From the NCBI RefSeq assembly GCF_009865385.1, contig NZ_WWJT01000702.1, positions 1 through 64,000 on the forward strand: a DNA stretch of 64,000 nucleotides, written 5' to 3'. The translations under genes and the position numbers were made by a program. Within the stretch, counting starts at the first letter, position 1. Each line of letters opens with the position of its first letter. Positions 28,461 through 37,081 of this stretch are shown piece by piece. The notes beneath the pieces were generated by a model, which was given only the letters and a program-made list of their open reading frames with translations, did no database searches and had not been told where the DNA came from. The stretch is from Streptomyces sp. SID486 (lineage in GTDB: Bacteria > Actinomycetota > Actinomycetes > Streptomycetales > Streptomycetaceae).

Positions 28461-29771
28461 TCAGGATGCGGTCGTCACGGTGGACTCCCCCGATCCGTCG
28501 GTGGCCTTCACCCGGGCCAGGTCCAGGTCCTTCGTCTCGCGCATGGTGACGTACACCACCAGGGACACCGCGGCACAGGCGGCCACGTACCAGTAGAAGC
28601 CGGACTCGACGCCGCCCTTCTTGAACCACAGGGCGACGTACTCCGCGGTACCGCCGAACAGGGCGTTGGCGACGGCGTAGGGCAGGGCCACACCGAGCGC
28701 GCGCACTCCGGTCGGGAACAGCTCGGCCTTCACACAGGCGTTGATGGAGGTGTAGCCGGTGACCACGACCAGCGCGAGCAGGGCGAGGCCGAGGGCGGAC
28801 CAGTAGCCGTCGGCGTGCCGGAGCAGGGTCATGATCGGGACGGTGAGGAAGGTGCAGCCCACGGCGAAGGTGATGAGCAGCGGGCGGCGGCCGATCCGGT
28901 CGGACAGGGCACCCGCGAGCGGCTGGAGCGCGGCGAAGACGATCAGCGCGGTGAAGGAGACCAGGGTGGCCGTCTCCTTGGACAGCCCCGCGGAGTTGGA
29001 GAGGTACTTGGTCAGGTAGGTGGTGTACGTGTAGTAGGCCACCGTGCCGCCCATGGTGAGGGCGACGACCAGGAACGCCTCCCGCCGGTGCTGCCACAGG
29101 GCGCGCAGGGTGCCGCGGTCGTCGGTGTGCGAGGTGTCCCCGGCGTACACCTCGGTCTCCAGCATGCTGCGGCGCAGGTAGAAGACGACGGCCGCGCCGA
29201 GGGCTCCCACGACGAAGGGGATGCGCCAGCCGTAGCTGTGCAGGGCGTCGTCGGACATGGTGCGCTGCAGGACGATCTGCAGGCCGAGGCCGACGATCTG
29301 GCCGGCGGTCATGGACACGTACTGGAAGCTGGAGGCGAAGCCGCGCCGGGCCGGGTCCGACGCCTCCGTCAGGTAGGTGGCGCTGGCCGCGTACTCACCG
29401 CCCACCGACAGGCCCTGGAGCAGGCGGGCGACGAGCAGGACGAACGCGCCGCCGTAACCGGCCACCGCGTAGGTCGGGGCCACGGCGATCAGGACCGCCG
29501 ACGCCGACATCAGCGAGACGGTCAGCGTCAGTGCCGCCTTGCGGCCCTTGCGGTCGCCGACCCTGCCCAGCAGCCAGCCGCCCACGGGCCGCATGAAGAA
29601 GCCGACGGCGAAGATGCCGGCCGTGTTCATCAGCTGGGCGGTGGGGTTGCCGCTCGGGAAGAACGCGCCGGCGAAATAGGTGGCGAAGCTCGCGTACACG
29701 AACCAGTCGAACCACTCCACCATGTTGCCGGCGGAGCCGACCCAGATCTTCTTCCAGTGTTCTCGTCCCAT
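28461..29771 (-). CDS. MHS-family MFS transporter (alpha-ketoglutarate/shikimate permease type)
   Basis: A 436-aa 12-TM symporter of the metabolite:H+ symporter group. Family marks are NMVEWFDWFVYASFATYFA at the start (TM1), FMRPVGGWLLGRVGDRKGRK in the first cytoplasmic loop, LLQGLSVGGEYAASATYLTE and the repeated loop SDRIGRRPLL. Relatives import 2-oxoglutarate, shikimate, citrate or osmolytes; the substrate is not decidable. ATG 29771 is used. The TetR-type gene ending at 29835 is immediately upstream on the same strand (63 nt), so the regulator probably controls this transporter. Confidence 0.88.
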   Translation of the reverse strand: MGREHWKKIWVGSAGNMVEWFDWFVYASFATYFAGAFFPSGNPTAQLMNTAGIFAVGFFMRPVGGWLLGRVGDRKGRKAALTLTVSLMSASAVLIAVAPTYAVAGYGGAFVLLVARLLQGLSVGGEYAASATYLTEASDPARRGFASSFQYVSMTAGQIVGLGLQIVLQRTMSDDALHSYGWRIPFVVGALGAAVVFYLRRSMLETEVYAGDTSHTDDRGTLRALWQHRREAFLVVALTMGGTVAYYTYTTYLTKYLSNSAGLSKETATLVSFTALIVFAALQPLAGALSDRIGRRPLLITFAVGCTFLTVPIMTLLRHADGYWSALGLALLALVVVTGYTSINACVKAELFPTGVRALGVALPYAVANALFGGTAEYVALWFKKGGVESGFYWYVAACAAVSLVVYVTMRETKDLDLARVKATDGSGESTVTTAS

Positions 29772-29809
29772 GCGCCGTTACCTGCCCGGCGGCGGAGTGA
29801 ACGATTCCT

Positions 29810-29828
29810 TCACCCCCGGCGGGGGTGA
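29810..29828. terminator. Short perfect hairpin between the TetR and MHS transporter genes
   Basis: TCACCCCC (29810-29817) pairs with GGGGGTGA (29821-29828) around a 3-nt loop, 7 nt after the TetR stop. Without a T tract it may be a weak terminator or a protein-binding palindrome before the transporter gene. Confidence 0.45.
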
Positions 29829-29834
29829 CGCGGA

Positions 29835-30452
29835 TCAGGCGTCCGGGACGAGCAGTGCCTCGGTGAGGAACTCCCGGACATGGGCCAGTACTTGCTCCCG
29901 GCCGGTGCCGCGCAGCCCGATGGCGACATGGATGGAGAACCCGTCGAGCAGCGCCCGCAGCCTGGTCGCGAAGCGGTCCGCGTCGACCGGCCGGAACTCC
30001 CCGCGCGAGATGCCCTCGGCGACCAGGGCGACCAGGTCGCGGTGCCAGGCGCCCTCGATGGCGGCCTGCCGGGCCCGCGCGTCGTCGTCGGCGTTCTGCG
30101 AGCGGTTCCAGACCTCCAGCCAGAGCGTCCAGTGCGGGTCCCGGTGGCCGTCGGGCACGTACAGGTCCACATAGGCGGCGAGCCGCTCGCGGGCCGGGCC
30201 GCCGCCGGTGAGCAGGCGGCCCCGCTCCGCGCCGAGCCGCCCCTCGCTCCACTCCAGGGTGCGCAGCAGCAGCTCGTCCTTGGAGCGGAAGTAGTAGAGC
30301 AGGTGCCCGCTGCTCATGCCGACCTCCCGGCCGAGCGCGGCCATGGTCAGCTTCTCCAGACCGCGCTCGGCGATCATGTCCATCGCACTGGCGAGCACGT
30401 CCTCGCGGGGCGGGGCGGGGGTGCGGCGGCGGGGCGGGGGCGCCGTGCTCAT
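29835..30452 (-). CDS. TetR-family transcriptional regulator
   Basis: A 205-aa TetR regulator. The N-terminal HTH is at about 15-60 (VLASAMDMIAERGLEKLTMAALGREVGMSSGHLLYYF), a helical ligand-binding domain follows, and its BetI-like segment (WLEVWNRSQNADDD) suggests the TetR_C_6 group. ATG 30452 has GGGAGG upstream; a longer frame to 30557 would add only a Pro/Arg-rich stretch. Placed just before the MHS transporter on the same strand and after the agmatine deiminase gene (145-nt gap), it is a candidate repressor of transporter uptake, perhaps sensing the transported acid or a polyamine. That role is inferred from position. Confidence 0.88.
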   Translation of the reverse strand: MSTAPPPRRRTPAPPREDVLASAMDMIAERGLEKLTMAALGREVGMSSGHLLYYFRSKDELLLRTLEWSEGRLGAERGRLLTGGGPARERLAAYVDLYVPDGHRDPHWTLWLEVWNRSQNADDDARARQAAIEGAWHRDLVALVAEGISRGEFRPVDADRFATRLRALLDGFSIHVAIGLRGTGREQVLAHVREFLTEALLVPDA

Positions 30453-30597
30453 GCGGGGACCTCCCCTACGGCGTCCGGGCGGAGGCGGGCGGGGCGTTCG
30501 GGCAGCTCGGGCAGCGGGCGCGGGGGCTCGCCGGGACGGCGGCCGCGGGCCGCGCACACCAGGACGTTCACCCGTATGTTCTACCCGACCGGCGCCG

Positions 30598-31641
30598 TCA
30601 CCGGACCTTCGGCTGCTGCTGGGTGATGCAGTGGATGCCGCCGCCGCCCGCGAAGATCGCGCGGGCGTCCACGAGGGTCACCGTGCGCTCGGGGAAGAGG
30701 CGGCGGAAGATGCCGGCGGCGATCTCGTCGCGCGGGTCGTCGAAGCCGCAGAGCACGACGCCGCCGTTGCAGATGTAGTGGTTGATGTAGGAGTAGTCGG
30801 CCCAGTGTCCGTCGGCCTCCAGGACGGTCGGCGCGGGCACCTCCACGACCTCCAGCGCGCGGCCGCGGGCGTCGGTCGCCGACTTCAGCAGGCCGATGAC
30901 CTCCTTGGTGACCTCGTGGTCGGGGTGGGCGGGGTCCGGCTGGTGGTGCGCGACCACGACACCGGGGCGGGCGAAGGCGGCGACGATGTCGACGTGGCCG
31001 AGGGTGCCGAAGCCGTAGGGCGGGTAGTCGCCGGTCAGGCCGCGGGGCAGCCAGATCGCCTTGCTGGTGCCGAGGTGGGCGTGGATCTCGGCCTCGACCT
31101 CCTCCCTGGACCAGTGCGGGTTGCGCTCGGCGCCGAGCTGCACGGTCTCGGTGAGCAGGACGGTGCCCTCGCCGTCGACGTGGATCGCGCCGCCCTCGTT
31201 GACCAGCCGGGAGGCGTACGTCTTCGCCCCCGCGAGGTCGCTGACGTACGCGGCGATCTTCGAGTCGTGCTCCCAGCGCGCCCAGTCCTGGGCGCCCCAG
31301 CCGTTGAACGTCCAGTCCACGGCGCCGAGTTCGCCCTTGTCGCTGGTCAGGAAGGTGGGGCCGATGTCCCGCATCCAGGCGTCGTCCAGCTCGCGCTCGA
31401 CGGTGTCGACGCCCGGCCCGAGCAGTGCCCGGGCCTGTGCGGACTGGCCGGGTCCGCACACGACCGTCACGGGCTCGAAGCGCAGCACGGCGCGGGCCAC
31501 CGAGGCCCAGGCGACGCGGGAGAGGCGCAGGTCCTCCGGGTCCTCGAAGGTGGGGTTGGGGCCCGGCCACGCCATCCAGGTGCGCTCGTGCGGGGTCCAC
31601 TCGGCGGGCATGCGGAAGCCGTCGGCGGCGGGGGTGGTCAT
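30598..31641 (-). CDS. aguA: Agmatine deiminase (porphyromonas-type peptidylarginine deiminase fold)
   Basis: A 347-aa agmatine iminohydrolase that converts agmatine to N-carbamoylputrescine and ammonia. Diagnostic segments are FRMPAEWTPHERTWMAWP at the start, DAWMRDIGPTFL, LVNEGGAIHVDGEGT, GHVDIVAAF and the nucleophilic cysteine GGGGIHCITQ (Cys338). ATG 31641 lies 11 nt downstream of the ureC stop, so it is probably cotranscribed with ureAB-ureC as a nitrogen-salvage operon releasing ammonia from agmatine and urea. No N-carbamoylputrescine amidase gene is in the window. Confidence 0.93.
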   Translation of the reverse strand: MTTPAADGFRMPAEWTPHERTWMAWPGPNPTFEDPEDLRLSRVAWASVARAVLRFEPVTVVCGPGQSAQARALLGPGVDTVERELDDAWMRDIGPTFLTSDKGELGAVDWTFNGWGAQDWARWEHDSKIAAYVSDLAGAKTYASRLVNEGGAIHVDGEGTVLLTETVQLGAERNPHWSREEVEAEIHAHLGTSKAIWLPRGLTGDYPPYGFGTLGHVDIVAAFARPGVVVAHHQPDPAHPDHEVTKEVIGLLKSATDARGRALEVVEVPAPTVLEADGHWADYSYINHYICNGGVVLCGFDDPRDEIAAGIFRRLFPERTVTLVDARAIFAGGGGIHCITQQQPKVR

Positions 31642-31652
31642 GTCGCGGGTCC

Positions 31653-33377
31653 TTAGAGGAAGTAGAGGCGGTTGAGGGAGACGGAGTCGGCGGGCTCGGA
31701 GCTGAGCGGGTCGCCGTCGAGGGTGACCAGGCCGGTGCGCTGGTCGACGTCGACCGCTCCGACGCGGGCGTTCAGCCGCAGGTCGGCGGGGCCGATCCCG
31801 CGGGTGCCGCGCACGGCGACCCGGCGCCTGCGGGTGGGCATCCGGTCGTCGCCCTGGTCGACGGCCGCCTGGGCGACGAACGCGACCGAGATGTCCGCGG
31901 CCGTGGCCCCGTAGGAGCCGAACTGCGGGCCCAGGACGAGCGGTTCGCAGGTGTCGGTGGCCGCGTTGGGGTCGCCGACCACGCCGTACGCCGGGAAGCC
32001 GGACTTGAGGACGAGCTGCGGCTTGGCGCCGAAGTACTCGGGGCGCCACAGCACGATGTCGGCGAGCTTGCCGACCTCGATCGAGCCGACCTCGTGGGCG
32101 AGGCCGTGCGCGATGGCCGGGTTGATGGTCAGCTTGGCCATGTAACGCAGGACGCGGGCGTTGTCGTCGCCCTCGCCGTCGCCCTCCATCGGGCCCAGCT
32201 CGGCCTTCATCTTGCCGGCCATGGCGAAGGTACGGCGGACCGTCTCACCGGCCCGGCCCATGCCCTGGGCGTCGGAGGAGGTGATGCCGATCGCGCCCAG
32301 GTCGTGCAGCACGTCCTCGGCGCCCATGGTGCCGGCCCGGATCCGGTCGCGGGCCATGGCGGCGTCGCCGGGCAGGTCGGTCTTCAGGTCGTGGACGGAG
32401 ACGATCATGCCGTAGTGCTCGGCGACCGCGTCCCGGCCGAAGGGCAGGGTGGGGTTGGTGGAGGAGCCGATGACGTTCGGCACGCCGGCCATCTTCAGCA
32501 CGTTGGGCACGTGTCCGCCGCCGCAGCCCTCGATGTGGAAGGCGTGGATCGTGCGGCCCTCCAGCACCCGGAGGGTGTCCTCGACCGACAGGCACTCGTT
32601 CAGGCCGTCGCTGTGCAGGGCCACCTGGACGTCGTGCTCCTCGGCGACGCGCAGCGCGGTGTCCAGGGCGCGGGTGTGGGCGCCCATGTCCTCGTGCACC
32701 TTGAAGCCGCTCGCCCCGCCCTCGGCCAGGGCCTCGATCAGGGGGGCCTTGTCGGAGGAGGAACCCCGGCCCAGGAAGCCGATGTTGACCGGCCAGGCGT
32801 CGAAGGCGTTGAAGGCGTGGCGCAGCGCCCAGGGCGAGTTGACGCCGACGCCCCACACGGGGCCGAACTCCTGCCCGATGATCGTGGTCACGCCGGACGC
32901 GAGGGACGCCTCCATGATCCGCGGGGACAGCAGGTGGACGTGGGTGTCGACGGCGCCCGCGGTGGCGATCATCCCCTCGCCGGAGACGATCGAGGTGCCG
33001 GTGCCGACGACGACGTCCACGCCGTCGAGGGTGTCGGGGTTGCCGGCCCGGCCGATCCCGCAGATCCGGCCCTCGCGGATGCCGATGGACACCTTGCGGA
33101 TGCCCTGCGCCGCGTCGATCACGACGACGTTGCTGATCACGACGTCGCAGGTGGCGCGGACGGCGGCGGCCTTCAGGTGCAGTCCGTCGCGGGCGGTCTT
33201 GCCGAAGCCGGCCAGGAACTCGTCGCCGTACCGCTGCGCGTCGGACTCGACGCGGATGGTCAGGCCGGAGTCGCCGAGGCGGACCCGGTCGCCGGCGCGG
33301 GGACCGTGGGTGGCCGCGTAGGCGTGCGGATCGACGTGGATCGACCGGCTCACCTCGCGTCCCTTCGAGCGGCTCAT
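31653..33377 (-). CDS. ureC: Urease alpha subunit, flap-cysteine-lacking type
   Basis: A 574-aa urease catalytic subunit that hydrolyses urea to ammonia and carbamate. The nickel ligands are visible: VDTHVH, the carbamylated Lys226 in GFKVHED, HSDGLNE, HIEGCGGGHVPN and SSDAQGMGR. In the mobile flap the usual VCHHLD is replaced by SVHDLK. The catalytic His329 is kept, but the neighbouring Cys becomes Val328 and the next His becomes Asp330. Lys-Ile/Leu-His-Glu-Asp-Trp is also changed to ...Asp-Met. ATG 33377 overlaps the ureAB stop (TGATG) and has AAGGAGG 6 nt upstream. No ureE/F/G/D accessory genes are adjacent, so nickel insertion would rely on genes elsewhere. Confidence 0.92.
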   Translation of the reverse strand: MSRSKGREVSRSIHVDPHAYAATHGPRAGDRVRLGDSGLTIRVESDAQRYGDEFLAGFGKTARDGLHLKAAAVRATCDVVISNVVVIDAAQGIRKVSIGIREGRICGIGRAGNPDTLDGVDVVVGTGTSIVSGEGMIATAGAVDTHVHLLSPRIMEASLASGVTTIIGQEFGPVWGVGVNSPWALRHAFNAFDAWPVNIGFLGRGSSSDKAPLIEALAEGGASGFKVHEDMGAHTRALDTALRVAEEHDVQVALHSDGLNECLSVEDTLRVLEGRTIHAFHIEGCGGGHVPNVLKMAGVPNVIGSSTNPTLPFGRDAVAEHYGMIVSVHDLKTDLPGDAAMARDRIRAGTMGAEDVLHDLGAIGITSSDAQGMGRAGETVRRTFAMAGKMKAELGPMEGDGEGDDNARVLRYMAKLTINPAIAHGLAHEVGSIEVGKLADIVLWRPEYFGAKPQLVLKSGFPAYGVVGDPNAATDTCEPLVLGPQFGSYGATAADISVAFVAQAAVDQGDDRMPTRRRRVAVRGTRGIGPADLRLNARVGAVDVDQRTGLVTLDGDPLSSEPADSVSLNRLYFL

Positions 33378-34093
33378 CACTGGCCTCCTTCCGTCGTGAC
33401 ACCGAGATATCCGCAGGCGGCGGCGCGGCGCAGGGCTTCCTCGCGGGCTCCGGGCGCGTCCAGCAGCCCGTCCACGAGTCCGGCGAAACCGATCGCGATC
33501 CGCTCGCCGCCGACGGGTACGAGCCCGACCTCCTCGCTCTCGCCCGGCCCGAAGCGGACCGAGGAGCCCGCGGGCACGGCCAGGCGCATGCCGTAGGCGC
33601 TGCGGCGGTCGAAGTCGAGGCGCGGGTTGGCCTCGAAGAAGTGGAAGTGGGAGGTGACGGAGACCGGCACGGCCGCGGTGTTGGTGACGCGCAGCCGGAC
33701 GACCGGTTCGGGGTCGGTGTGCTCGGGGCCGGGCAGCAGCGCGCCGGGGGCCTGCTCGCCCAGGCCTCCCCCTGCTTCGCGGGGGGACCCCCAGCCGATG
33801 GGGTCGGAGACGACCGCGAGCCGGGAACCGTCGTCGAAGACGGCCTCGACCATCACCTCGCTGACGACGTCGGCGACACCCGGCAGCACGTCCTCGGGTC
33901 CGAGCACCGACCGGGCCGCCGCGATGGCCTCGGCGAGCCGCCTGCCGTCCCGGGCGGCCTCGCAGACGGTGTCCGCGATCAGCGCGGTGGCCTCCGGCAC
34001 GTTGAGCCGGAGGCCGCGGGCCCGCCGGGCGCGGGCCAGCTCGGCGGCTCCGAAGAGCAGCAGCCGGTCACGTTCCGTTGGGGTCAGTCTCAC
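33377..34093 (-). CDS. ureAB: Fused urease gamma-beta subunit
   Basis: A 238-aa fusion of the urease gamma subunit (about 1-95, MRLTPTERDRLLLFGAAELA and LNVPEATALIADTVCEAARDG) and beta subunit (about 130-238, SHFHFFEANPRLDFDR, MRLAVPAGSSVRFGPGE). It forms the structural frame for the UreC active sites. The fusion is typical of one actinobacterial urease lineage. A Gly/Pro-rich linker of about 25 residues between the halves is encoded partly by a palindromic repeat-like element (33764-33793). Start ATG 34093; TGATG coupling to ureC. The NCS1 permease gene diverges 144 nt upstream with paired candidate operators between them. Confidence 0.92.
   Translation of the reverse strand: MRLTPTERDRLLLFGAAELARARRARGLRLNVPEATALIADTVCEAARDGRRLAEAIAAARSVLGPEDVLPGVADVVSEVMVEAVFDDGSRLAVVSDPIGWGSPREAGGGLGEQAPGALLPGPEHTDPEPVVRLRVTNTAAVPVSVTSHFHFFEANPRLDFDRRSAYGMRLAVPAGSSVRFGPGESEEVGLVPVGGERIAIGFAGLVDGLLDAPGAREEALRRAAACGYLGVTTEGGQ
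33764..33793. repeat. Palindromic C5/G5 element inserted in-frame in ureAB
   Basis: CCTCCCCCTGCTTCGC followed by GGGGGG and ACCCCCAG lies inside the ureAB coding region. The pattern (C-run, CTTCGC loop, G-run, ACCCCCA) resembles a small dispersed palindrome I remember from many Streptomyces intergenic regions. It encodes the odd linker PREAGGGLGEQ. Confidence 0.55.
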
Positions 34094-34120
34094 GACGCGG
34101 CACCTCCTTGTCTTCCGAAA

Positions 34121-34209
34121 GTTAGAACATCACTCTAAACAGAGAATTCATGAAACAGAAGCATTGACCGGAGTCGACGGTTCACGTCACATTGAACGTC
34201 GCTCTAACC
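34121..34209. promoter_or_regulatory. Two matching candidate operators between ureAB and the permease gene
   Basis: Site 1 (34121-34140) and site 2 (34191-34209) share GAACRTCRCTCTAA, 14 positions in the same orientation. Site 1 is also an inverted repeat (TTAGA...TCTAA). They lie in the divergent intergenic region and would let one regulator control both the urease operon and the permease. Confidence 0.55.
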
Positions 34210-34237
34210 CAGTGGCGGCCGTCGAAGGAGACCAGCC

Positions 34238-35680
34238 ATGCCGATCGAACAGCACGGAGTCGACACCATCCCGGAGCAGGAGCGGACCAGTGGTCCGCGC
34301 GACCTCGTGTCGATCCTGCTCGGCTCCAACCTCTGCCTCGGAGTGATCATCTTCGGCTGGCTGCCGCCGTCCTTCGGGCTCGGCTGGTGGGCGTCGGTGA
34401 GCGCCGTGGCGGCGGGCACGGTGATCGGCACCCTGTTCACGGCGCCTCTCGCGCTGGTCTCCCTGCGCACCGCGACCAACCTGTCCACGTCCTCGGGCGC
34501 GCAGTTCGGGGTGCGGGGCCGGCTGGTCGGCTCGGTCGTCGGACTGCTGCTCGCCCTCGGCTACACCGCGCTGACCGTGTGGATCGGCGGCGACGTGATG
34601 CTGGGCGTCCTCGGCCGGCTCTTCGGCGTGCCCGCGGACGGGGTGTCGTACGCCCTGGTCTACGCGGTGCTCGCCGCGGCGACCGTCGCGGGCGCGGTCT
34701 ACGGCTACCGCGTGCTGCTCGCGATGTCCCGGGTGCTGGCCGTCGGCATGACGGCCCTGCTGCTGCTGGGCGTCCTCGCCTACGCCCCGCACTTCTCCAC
34801 CGGCGCCCTGCCGGGCGCGGGCGGCTATCTGCTGGGCTCCTTCTGGCCCACCTGGTTCCTGGCGGCGGTGGCGGCGGGACTCTCCGGGCCCATCGCGTTC
34901 ATCACCCTGCTCGGCGACTACACCCGCTACATCTCCCCCACCCGCCACGCCGGCCGGAAGGTTCTGCACGCCACCTGGCTCGGACTGGTCCTCGGCCTGC
35001 TGGTGCCCCAGCTGTTCGGCACGTTCACCGCGTACGCCGCCCGCGCGGCCACCGACTACGCGGGCCCGCTGGTCTCCGCCTCCCCGGGCTGGTACCTGGT
35101 GCCGCTGCTGCTCGCCGCCTCGGCCGGCTCGGTCGGCAACGCGGGACTGATGCTGTACTCCATGGGCCTGGACCTGGACGCGATCCTGCCCCGCGCCTCC
35201 CGCGCCCGGGCCACCTACACCGTCGCCGTCGTGGCCACCGCCTGCGTCTTCGCCGGCCACTACGCCTGGAACGCGCAGTCGGCGATGACGTCCTTCGTGC
35301 TCCTGCTCACCGCCATCGGCACGCCGTGGGCGGTCATCACCCTCATCGGGTTCGTCCGCTGCCGCGGGGTGTACGACGCCGACGCCCTCCAGGTCTTCAA
35401 CCGCCGCTCCCGGGGCGGGATCTACTGGTACCGGGCGGGATGGAACGTGCAGGCGGCCACCGCCTGGGCGGCCGGCGCGCTGGTCGGCCTGCTGGCGGTG
35501 TCCCTGCCGTCGTACGAGGGTCCGCTGCTGCACCTGACCGGCGGGGTGGACTGCAGCTTCCTGCTGTCGGGGCTGGTGGGCGGGGTCGTCTATCTCCTGC
35601 TGAGCGCACGCGGCGCCGGCCCGACGGTCACGGCGCGGGAGCCCGCCGAGCCGGCCACCACGGTGGCCGCCGGGGGCTGA
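34238..35680 (+). CDS. NCS1-family permease (cytosine/purine/allantoin type)
   Basis: A 480-aa 12-TM nucleobase:cation symporter-1. It opens with the family pattern GPRDLVSILLGSNLCLGVIIFGW and continues SSGAQFGVRGR, FITLLGDYTRYIS and SAGSVGNAGLMLYSMGLDLDA; all are positions conserved in CodB/PucI-like carriers. The substrate is a nitrogen-rich base such as cytosine, a purine, hydantoin or allantoin, which fits the divergent urease/agmatine operon in nitrogen salvage. ATG 34238 has GAAGGAG upstream. It ends at a strong bidirectional terminator facing ilvE. Confidence 0.92.
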   Translation: MPIEQHGVDTIPEQERTSGPRDLVSILLGSNLCLGVIIFGWLPPSFGLGWWASVSAVAAGTVIGTLFTAPLALVSLRTATNLSTSSGAQFGVRGRLVGSVVGLLLALGYTALTVWIGGDVMLGVLGRLFGVPADGVSYALVYAVLAAATVAGAVYGYRVLLAMSRVLAVGMTALLLLGVLAYAPHFSTGALPGAGGYLLGSFWPTWFLAAVAAGLSGPIAFITLLGDYTRYISPTRHAGRKVLHATWLGLVLGLLVPQLFGTFTAYAARAATDYAGPLVSASPGWYLVPLLLAASAGSVGNAGLMLYSMGLDLDAILPRASRARATYTVAVVATACVFAGHYAWNAQSAMTSFVLLLTAIGTPWAVITLIGFVRCRGVYDADALQVFNRRSRGGIYWYRAGWNVQAATAWAAGALVGLLAVSLPSYEGPLLHLTGGVDCSFLLSGLVGGVVYLLLSARGAGPTVTAREPAEPATTVAAGG

Positions 35681-35700
35681 CCCCGGGACACCCACAGACG

Positions 35701-35736
35701 GCCCGGGCCGGTCGGGGACGGCCGGCCGGCCCGGGC
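35701..35736. terminator. Bidirectional terminator between the NCS1 permease gene and ilvE
   Basis: A perfect 11-bp GC stem (35701-35711 GCCCGGGCCGG with 35726-35736) and a 14-nt loop lie between convergent stops. Confidence 0.8.
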
Positions 35737-35754
35737 TCCTTCATGACGCGGCGC

Positions 35755-36843
35755 CTAGCCGACGCGGTGCATCCAGCCGTGCTTGTCCTCGGTCATGCCG
35801 CGCTGGATGCCGAGCAGGGCCTCGCGCAGCCGGCCGGTGACCGGGCCGGGCGTGCCGTCGCCGTGGGACCACTGGTCCGTCTTGGTCTTGACGTGGCCGA
35901 TCGGGGTGACCACGGCCGCGGTGCCGCACGCGAAGACCTCGGTGAGGGCGCCGGAGGCCGCGTCCGCCCGCCACTGCTCCAGGGTGATCGTCCCCTCCTC
36001 GGCGGTGTAGCCGAGGTCGCGGGCGACCTGGAGGAGGGAGTCGCGGGTGATGCCCTCCAGGATCGAGCCGGTGAGGGACGGGGTGACGATCCGGTCGCCG
36101 TAGACGAAGGCGACGTTCATGCTGCCGCTCTCCTCGACCTTGGTGCGGGTGACCGCGTCGAGGTAGACGACCTGGTCGCAGCCGTGCGCGGCGGCCTCGG
36201 CCTGCGGGAGCAGGGAGGCGGCGTAGTTGCCGCCGGTCTTGGCGTCTCCGGTACCGCCGGGGACGGCGCGGACGTGGTCCTCGGAGACCCAGATGGTGAC
36301 CGGCTTCACACCGCCGGCGAAGTAGGCGCCGGACGGGGAGGCGATCAGCATGAACAGGTACTCGTTGGCCGGGTGGACACCGAGCGCGGCCTCCGTGGCG
36401 AACATGAACGGCCGCAGGTACAGCGACTCCTCACCGCCGTGCGGCGGGACCCAGTCGGCGTCCTGGCCGAGCAGCGCGTCCAGCGCGGCGATGAACAGCT
36501 CCTCGGGCAGCTCGGCCATGGCCATGCGGTGCGCGGAGGTCCGGAAGCGGCGGGCGTTGGCCTCGGGGCGGAACAGCGCGATCGAGCCGTCGGGCTGCCG
36601 GTAGGCCTTCAGCCCCTCGAAGATCTCCTGGCCGTAGTGCAGGACGTGGGTGGAGGGGTCCAGGGAGATCGGGCCGTACGGGACGAGCTGGGCGTCGTGC
36701 CAGCCGCGGCCCTCGGTCCACTTGATCGTCACCATGTGGTCGGTGAAGTGGCGGCCGAACCCCGGGTTGGCCAGGATCGCCTCGCGCTCGGCGGCGGCGA
36801 GCGGGCTGGCGGACGGCTTGAGCTCGATCGTGGGCGTCGTCAT
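35755..36843 (-). CDS. ilvE: Branched-chain amino acid aminotransferase
   Basis: A 362-aa class IV PLP aminotransferase, the last step of valine, leucine and isoleucine synthesis and the first of their catabolism. [40 protein letters not shown] and the Schiff-base lysine in [13 protein letters not shown] (Lys202) are all present, as is [10 protein letters not shown] near the C-terminus. The length is normal for the actinobacterial IlvE. ATG 36843; leuB lies upstream on the same strand, with a terminator and a 238-nt gap between them, so ilvE probably has its own promoter. Confidence 0.96.
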   Translation of the reverse strand: MTTPTIELKPSASPLAAAEREAILANPGFGRHFTDHMVTIKWTEGRGWHDAQLVPYGPISLDPSTHVLHYGQEIFEGLKAYRQPDGSIALFRPEANARRFRTSAHRMAMAELPEELFIAALDALLGQDADWVPPHGGEESLYLRPFMFATEAALGVHPANEYLFMLIASPSGAYFAGGVKPVTIWVSEDHVRAVPGGTGDAKTGGNYAASLLPQAEAAAHGCDQVVYLDAVTRTKVEESGSMNVAFVYGDRIVTPSLTGSILEGITRDSLLQVARDLGYTAEEGTITLEQWRADAASGALTEVFACGTAAVVTPIGHVKTKTDQWSHGDGTPGPVTGRLREALLGIQRGMTEDKHGWMHRVG

Positions 36844-37031
36844 CAGTGGTGTCCTTCACCGGTTGTAGTGACGGGCCGCGCTCACGCCTGTACTGCCGGT
36901 CGTCGGTGCTAGGACGTCCGAGCATTCCCTCATGTCGCGGCCCCGCGTTCGATTATCGCGCGGAGGCTGCGGCGGACGGAATCAGGGTGATGCGGCCCAG
37001 GTCGATGGTGGCACCCGGCGAGGCACAGGAA

Positions 37032-37064
37032 AAGCCGCCGGGTGCGGTGGCGACCCGGCGGCTT
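37032..37064 (-). terminator. Intrinsic terminator after leuB
   Basis: On the minus strand, AAGCCGCCGGG pairs perfectly with CCCGGCGGCTT (11 bp, 11-nt loop) and is followed by a short T run. It starts 17 nt after the leuB stop. Confidence 0.85.
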
Positions 37065-37081
37065 GGAGGCAGAGCGGCGGG

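Noticed and set aside
29810-29828. This hairpin as a definite TetR operator
   Set aside because: It begins right after the TetR stop and is equally explained as a terminator stem, so it is listed only as a hairpin.
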